This document shows positions 11,633 to 22,434 of a DNA stretch of 64,000 nucleotides, one piece after another. Each line of letters begins with the position of its first letter. Position 1 is the first letter of the stretch. A model generated the notes under the pieces. It made no database searches, was not told the origin of the DNA, and worked only from the letters and a program-made list of their open reading frames with translations. The translations under genes and the position numbers were made by a program. Origin of the DNA: Amaurobius ferox (taxonomy: Eukaryota > Arthropoda > Arachnida > Araneae > Amaurobiidae); the NCBI GenBank assembly GCA_951213105.1, contig OX578136.1, forward strand, positions 76,566,437 through 76,630,436, written 5' to 3'.

Positions 11633-12598
11633 ATGGATATTAAATCAGTAAAATTTCCATACTTGATCCTTATTCCCAAGTTACACAAAAAACCAGTCAA
11701 GTTCCGTACTGTAACAGTGGGATGCGGATCGTACCTGGAACAAGCAAATAAAATACTTCTGAAATTACTCCAATATGTTATAACTGATATTAAGAAGCAA
11801 AACTCCATAATGTTAAAAAACGGACAGGAATTGATAGACCGACTGAAATTTTGCCATAAAGATTTGAACTTCAGAAGCTACGATTTCCGGGATCTGTTTA
11901 ATAACATCGATTTAACAAACCTACAAATGATCTTGAAAGAATTACATGAGGAATATAATTTAAAACCATATATAACTCTCAGAAGATATTTGGATTTGAT
12001 TGAGTTAGTATTGAATGAAAACATACTATATGACGGTACGCATTACTACAAACAGGTCAAAGGCATACCCATGGGGGGTGCATGCTCATCAATATTGGCG
12101 GATATTTATCTATCCAAATATGAAAGAGGAACCCATATATTATCGGAAATACCTTATTTCCGTTATGTTGACGATGTGATATTAGGGGGTTATGCAAACA
12201 CCCCTGACATAGATTTTGCATTCTACCCAAGGGAATTAGACTTAATTGAAAACCCGATCAATGAGGATGGATCGACAGACTTCCTGGACTTGTCAATAAG
12301 AAAACACCAACAGTATGGAATTTATACAACCATACACGACAAGAGAAATTCATACAATATCAAAATTAATAATATTATTGATTGGAATTCAAACCTCACT
12401 AAAAATATATTCAGAAATATTATTGTCGGGTACTTCAGAAGAAACAGAAACTACAGTACTTTTAAAAAAGACTGCATTTATGAATGTAATAAAATAATAA
12501 ATGATGCATTAAAAAGAAATTACCCTATATATTTTTTACAACATTATTACTATTCCTTTTTCAAAGAAAGAAATTGTGCATTGTTTGATTCTAAATGA
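11633..12598 (+). CDS. Penelope-type reverse transcriptase (N-terminally incomplete)
   Basis: A 321-residue frame copying RNA into DNA for an endogenous retroelement. IPKLHKKP at residues 14-21 followed by a KFR motif is the hallmark of RTs of the Penelope/telomerase-related group. The motif A aspartate is D84 (YDFRDLF), the motif B-type loop is KGIPMGG at 143-149, and the catalytic box YVDD is at 178-181, so all key residues are present. The C-terminal part (FYPRELDL at 198-205, TDFLDLSIRK at 215-224) matches the conserved thumb-side region of this family. No GIY-YIG endonuclease follows. The frame is open upstream only to the stop at 11594, so the real N-terminus is missing or in another frame. 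The 178-200 interval seems short for the family. Which Penelope lineage it belongs to I cannot say. Confidence 0.85.
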   Translation: MDIKSVKFPYLILIPKLHKKPVKFRTVTVGCGSYLEQANKILLKLLQYVITDIKKQNSIMLKNGQELIDRLKFCHKDLNFRSYDFRDLFNNIDLTNLQMILKELHEEYNLKPYITLRRYLDLIELVLNENILYDGTHYYKQVKGIPMGGACSSILADIYLSKYERGTHILSEIPYFRYVDDVILGGYANTPDIDFAFYPRELDLIENPINEDGSTDFLDLSIRKHQQYGIYTTIHDKRNSYNIKINNIIDWNSNLTKNIFRNIIVGYFRRNRNYSTFKKDCIYECNKIINDALKRNYPIYFLQHYYYSFFKERNCALFDSK

Positions 12599-13040
12599 GT
12601 ATTCTTAATCATATATATCTTCATATCTGCGATCCTATCATCATGAAGTCTTATCGCGCATGTGCGACTTTCCCTTATAAAATGTTGTGTTTTCAAGCTG
12701 GATTGTAGGGTGTATCTCTTCCATGCTTGGTTCCATCTTTGCTTTTGTGTCCGTTCGGGTGCTTCTGTCTTTGCACATGTGGGAGATTGACCATTGAGTT
12801 ACATTGGTGCCGTGAGCGTTGCCCGGGTCGTAAAAGCTGCTTTAAGCGGGAAAGGGGTGTCACAATCCACCCCTGCCATTCTATGCAAATCACATGGTCA
12901 CTCCTGTTCTCGCTTATTTTTTCTTCTTGTTTATATCCTTATATGCCACTCTGGATGCAGAGCTGCTAAGCGCCACATCCTCTGTAAGGTTTCTGTTTTC
13001 TCCTTTACTTAAATAGGAGTTCCGTTCGTGATATACTTAT
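12599..13040. other. Downstream of the RT frame; no gene recognised
   Basis: Less A+T-rich than its surroundings between 12690 and 12960. May be the 3' non-coding part of the Penelope-type element, but no terminal repeat was found to prove it. Confidence 0.35.
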
Positions 13041-13042
13041 TT

Positions 13043-13044
<2 letters not shown>

Positions 13045-13116
<72 letters not shown>
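13045..13116. repeat. (TA)n microsatellite
   Basis: Almost uninterrupted TA dinucleotides with TG interruptions at the two edges. Confidence 0.95.
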
Positions 13117-13256
13117 AAGAGAACAAACGGAATTTCTAATATAAAAATTATTGAACCTTAGACTGGCTGCAGCACAGGAGTGGTGTGGAGTATAAGATAA
13201 CATGCTCTGCTTGAAAATTAAGTATACACCAAACAAGCGACACATATAAAGGGTTT

Positions 13257-13317
13257 TTCCCGGCCACACATATAGCTACAGTAAACCTTCTGGTCTGTCG
13301 TGTGGTCTGGGTTTTTG
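13257..13317 (+). mobile_element. 61-bp hairpin retroposon (copy D)
   Basis: A 61-bp insert between two perfect 15-bp target duplications, ACATATAAAGGGTTT at 13242-13256 and 13318-13332. It begins near CGGCCACACA and ends GTGTGGTCTGGGTTTTTG, resembling the last 60 bases of the SINEs at 33182, 46927 and 62292. The 5' arm GGCCACAC pairs with GTGTGGTC, allowing one G-U pair. There is no 5' head, no promoter boxes and no coding capacity. It could be an extreme 5' truncation of a SINE or LINE with this tail, or a mini-retroposon in its own right. Confidence 0.75.
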
Positions 13318-13494
13318 ACATATAAAGGGTTTAACTAATCACCCGCACCATCCCTGAATCGTAATTTCGCCGTCATTGCGGCTTCGCAACATAGGCCTGG
13401 CATTGAGATGTTTAGTGAACAAAAATTTCAAATAAATATTTTAAGAATATCCTTCTGTAAGCTCTTTTTTCGAAGCCAGTAACATTTTATGGTA

Positions 13495-13559
13495 TTTTAT
13501 TTAGGCCATACACCGTATGGCCTAAATAAAAACGGCCTAAATATTTTATTTAGGCCGTT
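13495..13559. repeat. Twin adjacent palindromes
   Basis: Arms of 17 bp (13495-13511 and 13515-13531) around a 3-bp spacer, followed directly by arms of 13 bp (13531-13543 and 13547-13559) around TTT. Both share the core ATTTAGGCC. Both are perfect and cruciform-prone, perhaps the ends of two abutting small foldback elements. Confidence 0.9.
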
Positions 13560-13852
13560 AACAAAATTCTAATCGCCCTGAATTAGTGTTTCTTTCAGAA
13601 TTTTTTGGTTAGGGAGGCGACTGACATGTTTGGGGGGGGGGGGGGGCAAGATTTCTATTTGCCTTATATGAATATATCTAAATGATGGGTCACACAAATA
13701 GAAACTAGGTTTCATAAAATGCCCGATGATTCATAAAATGCCTATAATAGATGTTATTCGCATCAATAGCAATCATAACGTTTCTTTAAAAAAAAAAGAA
13801 ACAATGTCATACACAACGGCCGAAATTCGGCATAAAGGTTAATCTACGCATA

Positions 13853-15300
13853 TACTGGCGTAAAATAAAATACCAACACCAAGAAGGAGATGTGATAGAT
13901 AAACGAAATTTGGGAGGCTCGTTTGCACATATGAAAGATGACTCCTATTCAAATTTCGAGCTAGACCAATAAAAGTGGCGCTAGCAGCGCCACTACGATC
14001 ATGCAAATCACGTTTGCTTTAAATACATGGTGTAAACTTCGTGAGCGCTATTTATCTTTCAGACTGGGCATTGTGAGCTAGGTTTGATTCAAGAATGCCT
14101 TCAAGGAAGCGAAGAAGGCAGTATCAGCAGCTTAGTGAGTTTGAACGAGGCCGTATAATAGGGCTACGAGAAGGTGGATTTTCTTTCCGGGATATTGCAG
14201 AAAGACTTGGCAGGGATGCATCAATGGATGTATCAATGCAGGGATGTGCATGATTGTTGGCAGTAGTGGTCACGGGAAGGCACTGTCTCAAGAAGATCAG
14301 AGTCCGGCCGGACACGGGCCACTACTGAGAGTGAAGAGCGCCGTATTCGCCTCATGGCTGTGGCGGATTGTACTGCATGAGCAGAAGCAATTAGAACTTC
14401 TGTTGGCCCTAGAGCGACACAGCGAACTGTAAGAAATCGATTACTTGAGGGACAGATCCGAGCCAGAAGGCCTGTAGCGTTCATACCACTAACTCCAAAT
14501 CACTGCCATCTGCGACGTCAGTGGTGTCAAGCTAGAGCTCATTGGAGAGCTGAGTGGAAATCTGTTACATTTTCAGGTGAGAGCCGTTTCTGTCTTGGTG
14601 CCAGAGATGGTCGTATGTTGGTAAGAACGAGGCCAGATGAACTCTTGGAGACACACTGGATCTACACAAGAGTTATGGTCTGGAGAGCCATTTCCTATGA
14701 CAGAAGGAGCACTCTCGTCGTTATTCCAAGCACCTTGACAGAAAATGTGTACATCAGACTGGTGATTGAACCGGTTGTGCTGCCATTCATTTGCAGTATT
14801 CAAGAGGGTGTTTCCAACAGGATCACGCATGTTCTCATACCGCTACTGTCACCCAACGTGCTCTGCAGAGTGTCGACATGTTGCCTTACCACATGTTGCC
14901 TTACGACATGTTGCCTTAGATTACGAGATTTTTCTCCCATCGAGCACGTATGGGACATTATTGGAGGACAAATCCAGCGCCATCCACAACCAGCATTAAC
15001 CGTTGTTGATTTAACTGACCAAGTGCAACAGACGTGGAATTCCATTCCACAAAATGACATACGGCACCTGTACGATACAGTGCATGCACGTTTGCATGCT
15101 TGAATTCAAAATCGTGGCTACTACAGAGGTTATTAATGTACCACCATTTCACATTCGAAATGGCTCTTCTCGCGCATACGTTAACCTTTGACCTTGAAAC
15201 TTTAATGAAATAAATATGTTACCTACACAATTGCTTTGCCTAAATTTCATTACTCTAAACTAATTTCTTCTTGGTGTTGGGATTTTATTTTCCGCATAAT
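13853..15300 (+). mobile_element. Tc1/mariner-type DNA transposon (inactive)
   Basis: A 25-bp inverted repeat with one mismatch, AATACCAACACCAAGAAG at the left (13862-13886) and its inverse at 15267-15291, brackets a transposase pseudogene. The outermost ends are degraded, so boundaries are approximate. A perfect 9+3+9 palindrome (13974-13994, GTGGCGCT core) sits in the 5' leader. Confidence 0.82.
14094..15103 (+). pseudogene. Tc1-type transposase pseudogene
   Basis: The start at 14094 opens a helix-turn-helix region (QLSEFERGRIIGLREGG, residues 13-29) typical of Tc1 transposases, which bind the inverted repeats. The frame is lost at about 14215 and resumes in another frame with in-frame stops. 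Recognisable blocks follow: a GRP(T)RATTE-like hinge, HCHLRRQWCQARAHW, FSGESRFC, MVWRAISYD, FQQDHA, and SPIEHVWDIIG. The first catalytic Asp of the DD34E triad is Gly (FSGESRF for FSDESRF); the second Asp (FQQD) and the Glu (SPIE) remain. A 15-bp segment reading DMLPY is triplicated at about 14875-14920 and breaks the frame again. Ends at 15103 with a conserved-looking C-terminus. Cannot encode active enzyme. Confidence 0.88.
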
Positions 15301-16680
15301 TATCTAATGTCTAAATTTTATAATAATTATCTAATGTGTTTGTGTTTTTTCAGACTCTACAGGCCGCCCCCTCCCCTCTGGTGATCCAGAGGACTAATAC
15401 TTTGCACACTTGTAGTAAACTTATAGTATCGAACACACTTATATGCACTTTAGTATTTATACGCTTAGTACACTTACATTACCGAAAACAGGAAAGAGTC
15501 TAATGTAGTCTTATTTTGATCCTTTCCCGCGACATCCAAGAGCGAATAAAATACTTTCTATGTCCTCCAAGAACATCCGAGGTGACTCAGGAAGCTAAAT
15601 TATTGCACAGTTGCAATATTGACCTTGGGTGGAAACTTAATAGAAATGAATTTTGATTTCCCCTTCAGGGGGCGTAAAATATGGGATGGTTTCGAAGACT
15701 TTGCAGACGTTCTAGAAGACCCCGGTGACCTAAAAGGCTCGTTGCACATTTATATTAATCACGAGCAAGAACCTAACATTGCTGAATTTTCGATTTCTTC
15801 CCCGGATGGGGGTGGAAAAGTGGTGGGTCGAAAAGTCCTTCCCTTTGCGTTCCGTTGTCTTTCCAGACCGTCTAGAAACCCTCTATAACGTAGAAGGCTT
15901 AATCTTAGTACACGTATAGTATTGTTAAGGTGTATCTTCTGGAATCGTGGGTGTGCGCTCAGGATACAAGAATGAGCCCAAATTTATAGATAACTAACAC
16001 GTTTATTCACAAGCACAGCATAAACAGGAATACTATGTAGTAAAACAGCACACATTTTCCATCCATTTCATAAAAAACTGATACGATTCTTGAAACATTG
16101 GAGTATTTTATTTCACAGACAACCACTAGTATTCTAAAAACATTGATGAAAATCACAGTTCAATGTAGCTTGTTGCATCACGTCAATTGTTCACCAATGG
16201 AGTGATGACTCTTTTTATAGACTCTACTAAAGAGTATGGTTATTTCGAAATGTTTCTCGACGCTTCGAAAAGTCGCCAAACTGGCGATAAATAGCTAAAT
16301 CTGGCAACTCTTCTTCGAACTTCATTATATGGAAACCCTAGATTTTCGTCACGGGAAAGGATGCAAGTATGTGTGTTTTCCCTGCCTAGACTTCGAAAGA
16401 AACGAAAATGGGAGGGTAGAAACGAGACCCCACGTCATTTTAAAATTTCGTAACAGTATTAAACATGTGGCAGAACCTAAGGATACTGGGTTTTTGATTC
16501 AAATAACAATTTACTACACTAAGCTCTGTATATTTTAAAGCAAAAATAAACACATTCGTAAGAAGTTGCAGGCTTATCTTATAAGACTGTTACGTTTTCC
16601 ATGTCTTTGACAACTGCAGACGTACGTATATGCCTTAATATTTGACAGCATATAAAACAAAAATACTTTCCCTGCCGTAG
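15301..16680. other. Unassigned sequence, one 89-codon frame
   Basis: Contains a frame from 15619 to 15888 (plus) that begins MTLGGNLIEMNF and is richer in G+C than its neighbours. No domain, signal peptide or homologous motif is apparent. The decamer CTTAGTACAC occurs on both sides (about 15464 and 15905). I regard it as unproven as a gene. Confidence 0.3.
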
Positions 16681-16682
16681 CT

Positions 16683-16870
16683 GTTGTTATTTATTTATAC
16701 TACGCTTTGCCCTCAGCATCTGGCGCCAAGAAATAATTCATAAATCTAGACACATTAAGTCGAAGGAACTTTAATCACAGACGTGTGCATTGTAAATGAG
16801 GGAAATAAAACAAAGAACAGGGGCATGACAGGACGAATTATTCATTTGTTAATGCATTATTTAAAATGTT
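16683..16870 (+). repeat. Dispersed repeat family 3, copy 1
   Basis: Shares ATCTGGCGCC, AGTCGAAGGAA, GTGCAT and GACA(T)GA blocks in order with 34205-34400, and more distantly with 20345-20535. No open frame. Nature unknown. Confidence 0.6.
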
Positions 16871-16907
16871 TTCGTAAGATCGTAAGTTTTCTGTTTTTTT
16901 CATTTTT

Positions 16908-17716
16908 ACTTTCCCTGCAATGCATGGTAATGTATAGGGAAAATATTGGAATCGTGTCAAAAATCGCAACTCGTGTTTTCGACTGATCTACACGTTTCGG
17001 GACGTCTAGAATAGGAAAATTTCTTTTTTGCTTGACGTATGCGTGTGTGCCTGTGAGTCTATATGTGTGCCTGTGTGTGCAATGTATGTATCCACTCTAA
17101 CTCAAAAACTAATGGATCGAATTTCATAAAATTTGGTAGGTAAGTCACTTGGGTATGACCCTGGTGATGATTAATTTTTGGTACGATTCTCAAAAACAGA
17201 ATCCGCCTTTGTTTGCGAAATGGCTTGCAAAAATCGTATGTATTCACTCTAGCTAAAATACTAATTAACCAAATTTCACAAAATTTGGTAGATAAGTTAC
17301 TTGTGGATTACTCTCTGGTGCTGCTTAGATTTTGGTACGATTCGAAAAAAAAACAACATGCCTTTTTTTGCGAAATGTCCCGCAAAAATCGTCAAAATCT
17401 AAATTAAAAGACTACGTAGCCACAAATACATCAATAAAATGCTTGTTTTATAAGCAATGTTTAACGATGAAAGGGATAAAACCAACTCCAATACTCCAGA
17501 ACTTACCGTTCTCGAGATATTTGAGATTTATTGAATTTTTGTTACTCTGTCTTTGAAAAAATGTCCACTTACTAAATAAAACAAACATTGGATTAAAAAT
17601 GCAAATGTAGTATTATTTTGTGCAAATAAACTCAATTTAATGAATTATTAAAGAAATAAAGAAAAAATTATTTTGAGCCTACAGGGAAAGTCATGTGTTG
17701 TTCACATCAGCTTTTT
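16908..17716 (+). mobile_element. ACTTTCC repeat family, subfamily 1 (copy 2)
   Basis: Begins ACTTTCCCTGCAATGCATGG and folds to AATGTATAGGGAAA, giving a terminal hairpin. A GT-rich stretch follows (17040-17075), then two ~145-bp internal repeats containing AAATTTGGTAG and TGGTACGATTC (17087-17235, 17238-17390). It ends GGGAAAGTCATGTG...CACATCAG plus a T-run. No coding capacity. Hairpin end, microsatellite, internal repeats and T-flanked insertion resemble Helentron-derived non-autonomous elements (HINE/DINE-1 type), but no helicase is present to prove kinship. Confidence 0.7.
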
Positions 17717-18280
17717 CTGGGATATATATGTACTATATAATATTTTATATGAGATAAGAAAAAGATAAATATGTAATTGAGTCATCTTTAATATTTAACA
17801 TGCATTTTTAATCTCACAAAATCATACATAAGACAAAAAATACATTTCTATACCTATGTCTTTATAAATAAATAAATAATCTTAAATATCAAAATAAAAC
17901 ATTTTAAAATGCAAAGTAGAAAAATAATAAATTATAAAATTATTTTCCTTCGGCAGATGAAACTTGGTTAGATTTACTCCAATGGTTCTAGATTTAAATT
18001 TTCTACATTTCTAGATTTAAACTCTTCTAGAATTAAACTAGTGGTTACAGATAGACACGGCGAAAACTTTCAATTATTGAAAATTAATAAACGCAAAAGG
18101 TCTCTAACCTTGAATTTTCATTTCAAGGATATCTTCAAAAGCTAAAATTTTAGTATCAATGTTTTAAAGTATCCATTACCTTATTAAACGATTCAAAGTT
18201 ATATTGTTTGATGACTGATTAAACGTTTGATGTTTACTGAATGTGTAAACAGCTTTGAAAATAAATAGCGAATCATTGGC
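17717..18280. other. No gene recognised
   Basis: A+T-rich, low-complexity. Nothing supportable. Confidence 0.6.
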
Positions 18281-18281
18281 G

Positions 18282-18432
18282 TGGCTTCTTGGAACTTAAA
18301 ATTATCATCTATCTCTAAATTATTATCTTAAAATTATCATCTAAACTTAAAATTATCATATTGAATTGTAAAGTATCATCTTAAAATTATCATTTAAACG
18401 TATGGAACTTAAAATTATCATCTAAAAGTTAA
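18282..18432 (+). repeat. Minisatellite with unit CTTAAAATTATCATCTAAA
   Basis: Six or so variable-length, imperfect units of about 18-25 bp. Confidence 0.75.
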
Positions 18433-18667
18433 AAAATCGAGTTAAAATGTTGTGTATAAAGTATTATTATTGCAAATAGCTATTTCGAAAAAACGTAATT
18501 GTCTACATTATGAAACCAATTTTAAAAACTCTCATCGTGGAACATGTGTTGCATCCGGTATGGAATGTGCATATGCTTGTTGCCATTCAGTAAATGATAA
18601 TAAATTGAGTAAATTATTCCCTTGAAATTATAGTATTTGATTTTCCTTTTGCTACATTTGTCTGTTT

Positions 18668-18724
18668 CTTTTTCACTCGATACTATTGCTGTTACATGAA
18701 CAACAATAGTATCAAGTGAAAAAG
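18668..18724. ncRNA. 57-nt near-perfect hairpin
   Basis: Two 26-nt arms around ACATG pair with only two mismatches (C opposite A in both), starting CTTTTTCACT and ending in its complement. Size and shape suit a small-RNA precursor or a foldback MITE remnant. There is no evidence of transcription from sequence alone. Confidence 0.5.
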
Positions 18725-19540
18725 TTCAAAATAATACATTTATGTTAAACTTTGTACGATTTACGAAATGTAGTCTTGGTAAATATCAAAAGGAAATACT
18801 TTTCGATTTGTGTGTTATATAATTTCGTAAAACAACTTCGTTAGAAGTAAATAATGCGACATTGCGAGTAGATAAAAACATAAAATACAATTTAAAACAA
18901 CTTTGTTAGAAGTAAAGAATGCGACTTATCGCACAGATCGAAACATGAAATATAGCGCAGATAAAGATAGAAAAGCATGCATACGTTTCAGAAATCAGTG
19001 AATTTCCTTCTTTGGTGCAACAAGCCAGGAACAGAATGCCAAAATAAGCGCGTATTAAGCCGGTCAAATTGATAATCGCTAAACGACAGAGGTAGTATAG
19101 TTGGCAGTAGAGTGGTGCAACGTAGTGTGACGATGGCGAAGTAAAATAAGAAAATATTAGAAAATCAAGGGAAGTTAAATACGAGAAAAAAACAAAAAAA
19201 TAAATAAATAGCATAATATACATCAATATGTGCCATATAAAGTTTCTATGAAGCAGAGTATATGGACTTAGTATGCATAAAAAGGGAGATAGAGAAAAAA
19301 TATACATGGTCATGCCAAAACACCGAGAAATAGGGGGTCATTGACAAATAAAAAGCAATATTACCGAAATTTTTATTGATAACGTAAACATCAAAGAAAT
19401 ACATATCAAAAACTGAAGTGCACTCTTAAATAATGGTGGCAGAGGAAAAATCAAATCGGTCACAAATCATCCAACAATGATTAGCGATAGAATATTTATT
19501 GCCTTCTTGGCTACTTTATGGCGTGTTGAATAGCACATGT
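18725..19540. other. No gene recognised
   Basis: Includes a 135-codon minus-strand frame (18906-19313) rich in Phe, Tyr and Leu. This is what A+T-rich DNA yields by chance; no domain or homologous motif seen. Confidence 0.5.
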
Positions 19541-19672
19541 TGTTATAATGTTGTTCAACACATGTTGTCGTAATGATGTTCAACACATGTTTAATGTAAT
19601 GTTGTTCAACACATGTTGTCGTAATGATGTTCAACACATGTTTAATGTAATGCTGTTCAATACAAAACTACA
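19541..19672 (+). repeat. Higher-order minisatellite (two alternating ~26-bp units)
   Basis: GTTCAACACATG followed alternately by TTGTCGTAATGAT and TTTAATGTAATG, the pair repeated about twice (about 51-bp period). Confidence 0.85.
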
Positions 19673-19964
19673 TTAAAGGTGTTATCGAAACACCTTTATA
19701 TCTCCTCACACCATGAACTTGCGTTATATTGTGAGTGGAAAAGGTCTTTCAATAAACTGAGATAAAACATTTATAGACTTTTGGGAATAGTGTTTGGTCA
19801 GAAGGAAATATGTTAAAGTGTAATAAGAAGATAACAAAACCAAAATTTATTTGAAAAAAAAATAAGCATGGAATAATATTAATAATCGATTTATTTTGTA
19901 TTTTTTAAACTGATTGCTAAAATAGTGACCACGAACTGCGAGCACTGCATCGGTGCATATACGT

Positions 19965-20035
19965 ATGCACCGAACGCATGCAATGCGTTCTACATAGCGT
20001 TCTACGTAGCGTTCTACGTAGCGTCCTATGCGTTC
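19965..20035 (+). repeat. 12-bp minisatellite GCGTTCTACGTA
   Basis: Four to five units, G+C-richer than the surroundings, with a preceding ACGCATGCAATGCGT palindrome. Confidence 0.85.
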
Positions 20036-20344
20036 CATACACTGGGGGCATATGTTCAGTATATACGTCCCATTTTCCTTTTTCTAGTTAGTGCAAAAGT
20101 AACGGCCAAGGGTTAAATCAAATATTCTTAGCTACATTGGACTTATTTCTTTGAAGGGCTACAGGTACTGTAGCTCGTCTATATTAATCATGTAGAAATA
20201 ATGACCTTAGAAATTATAGAAACTACAAGAGATATAGTTTAACCGATTTTTAAGTCAAATTCAAGTAAAATAAAGCATATATTTGAAACATTTTCACATA
20301 CTTCCTTGCAAATTTTAATGTATTCAGAAAACAGAAAAGTTTTT

Positions 20345-20535
20345 TAACTTTGCTGTTATTATTTATGCGTACTGCATTTTTATTAAGACATATGGCGCAG
20401 AAAATTTATAAATCCTGACATGATGGTTTTAGGGTGATCACTTACAAAACTTGCATAACAAATGAAGTAAACAAAGAAATAAACGAAAGCAGCATGGAAA
20501 GAAGGAACTGCTCCTTTCTTGATGCATAATTTAAA
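20345..20535 (+). repeat. Dispersed repeat family 3, diverged copy
   Basis: Aligns with 16683 and 34205 through TATTTATG, GACAT(A/C)TGGCGC, TATAAATCC and TGCATAA blocks. Confidence 0.5.
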
Positions 20536-20709
20536 AGGTGATGCACAGCTTGTAAGTTTTAGTATTTTGACACTTTTTATAGCAATTGTGTAACATTAAG
20601 GGTTGACATTCTCACATATTTGCCAAAGTAAGTCAAAAAATGTGTAAAATTTGCCAAAATATGAGTTCATTTTGATTTGAAAATCAGAATTATATTTAAT
20701 ACTGGCCGA

Positions 20710-20830
20710 TAAGTAACACTAAATATGAAGTAACATTAAATATGCAGACATGGAAACATTAATTGCAAAGTAATAATAAATATAGAGTAAAATTAAATAT
20801 GAAGAAAGCATTAAATATGGAGACAAGGAA
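20710..20830 (+). repeat. Degenerate short repeats, AACATTAAATATG
   Basis: Several imperfect AACATTAAATATG-like units in series; old and irregular. Confidence 0.5.
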
Positions 20831-21061
20831 ATTGAATAAATACGTTTTTGTAATTATAAAATTTAATGAATTCAATAATGTTTTTATTTCACTGCATGAA
20901 TGAGTCGTGAGTTGATGTTAGTTTTTATGGAAGAAACTTTTAAACATATGTTAAAAATTTTGTATAAATATCCATCTGTATGTGCGTATATATTTGTATG
21001 CGTTTGTGATGTGCGGATACTTTAATCCAAAACAAATGCATATACCGACTTGAAATTTTAT

Positions 21062-21066
21062 GCACG
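21062..21066. repeat. Target-site duplication GCACG (left)
   Basis: Perfect match to 31070-31074; five bases is usual for gypsy-type integrases. Confidence 0.95.
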
Positions 21067-21977
21067 TGTCATAAGGTAAAATTGTCCTTATCAAAAATTA
21101 CCTGTATAGGACTTACCTATGATGCCGCCACTAAGGGTGGAGCATGTAAGCTCCCGGTTCTCAAGCTCGGACTACGAACACACCAAAACATAAAGAAATA
21201 CACAAGCTTAATTGCTCAATTTATTTTAATATTTTACTTAATAGTTATCTATTGTATCTGGAGTAACTATGCTATAATTAAATCAATTATTAAAAGACAC
21301 ATAATACTAACAATATTACATTAATATATATATATATATTTACACACATTATAACTTTGACTTAAATTTCTTAAAAAACAGTTTCCTTTAAACAATCGAT
21401 AAAGAATAGTTCTTATAGTTCAATATTACGAACTCGTTCATATGGTCTACTCATACGAACTGGTAGTCAATTAATTTAATAATTGTTAAAGGTGTGCCTT
21501 CCGTGCTAATAGTGACAATTGAAAGTTGGTTACCTTTTCTCTTTGTGTTACGTGCATATTCGTGCTATTTCAATGATGTAGGAACACCGTTACACATCTA
21601 ACTGCACTCGCTACCATTTTGTTGCTCACATTCTATAGACACTTTTCACAAACCCAAGAAAACATGATGCTGACTCGTTCGAAAGTTTTAAGTCGACTAA
21701 AAAACCTCAGGTGCGTCTAGGACGCTGTCGAAATTGCATTCGTGGAAAGTTCTAGAACATTCTCTCAAACCTTTTTCTTTTCACATTGTAGTGTCGTTGT
21801 TGATTCGTTGAAGTGAAGAAGGGGATGCGCTGCTTATTTATGTTTGTATTGCCATTGGCTCCCTCCGCAGCATTTAAATAGCTCATTAGCTAGGTTGGCA
21901 TCCGCAATTGGAATTGCAAAATGGCTAGGTTGGCATCCGTAATTGGGTGTAACATGTAATACATATATTGTGTTACA
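21067..21977 (-). repeat. 3' LTR
   Basis: Left copy, the 3' LTR because the genes run on the minus strand. It has one additional TA pair in its TATATA stretch relative to the right LTR. The 80-codon plus-strand frame inside both LTRs is antisense and unlikely to be a gene. Confidence 0.96.
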
Positions 21978-21993
21978 TGATATCCCCCCTTGC
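21978..21993 (-). promoter_or_regulatory. Polypurine tract
   Basis: On the coding strand GCAAGGGGGGATATCA abuts the 3' LTR start (TGTAACAC). It is the expected primer site for plus-strand DNA synthesis, although ATATC interrupts the purines next to the LTR. Confidence 0.7.
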
Positions 21994-22269
21994 AGAGAGA
22001 AAATTTCAGCACACGGTAAACATTGCACTGAATACATATGTGTACACATTGCGGCCACTGTGGAAATGTTGCTTTGATCCACTGCACATATATCTGTCAC
22101 AGAAATGCAGATCACCGCATGTAAGACACATTATATTGTAACATTGACATACATATATCGGTGCATTACAACCGACATGTCAGTAAAATGAAGGAACTCA
22201 CTGTTCGGAAGATACACCATCGTACTTGGTAACACATATATTGGTGTACATGAAGAAATTATGACTGTT

Positions 22270-22434
22270 CGGAAGGCACACTATATTGTCACATGGAATT
22301 ATCACGAGCACGGAAGACACCTTATTGTCACATGTAATTATCATGAGCACGGAAGACACCTTATTGTCACATGGAATTATCATGAGCACGGAAGACACCT
22401 TATTGTCACATGGAATTATCATGAGCACGGAAGA
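22270..22434 (+). repeat. 39-bp minisatellite
   Basis: Units start CGGAAGACACCTTATTGTCA. One diverged 41-bp unit is followed by three near-identical 39-bp units (22311, 22350, 22389) and a partial one. As 39 is divisible by three, both strands show spurious repetitive frames. Confidence 0.92.

Noticed and set aside
15619..15888. 89-codon frame as a host gene
   Set aside because: Readable and G+C-richer, but no domain, no homologous motif and no supporting splice or promoter context.
18906..19313. 135-codon minus-strand frame as a membrane protein gene
   Set aside because: Phe/Tyr/Leu-rich translation is what A+T-rich non-coding DNA produces; no start context or family features.
21082..21324. 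80-codon frame present in both LTRs
   Set aside because: Antisense to the element, no domain; its duplication is explained by LTR identity.
22270..22434. CRISPR-like array
   Set aside because: Contiguous 39-bp units without unique spacers; a minisatellite in a eukaryotic retrotransposon.
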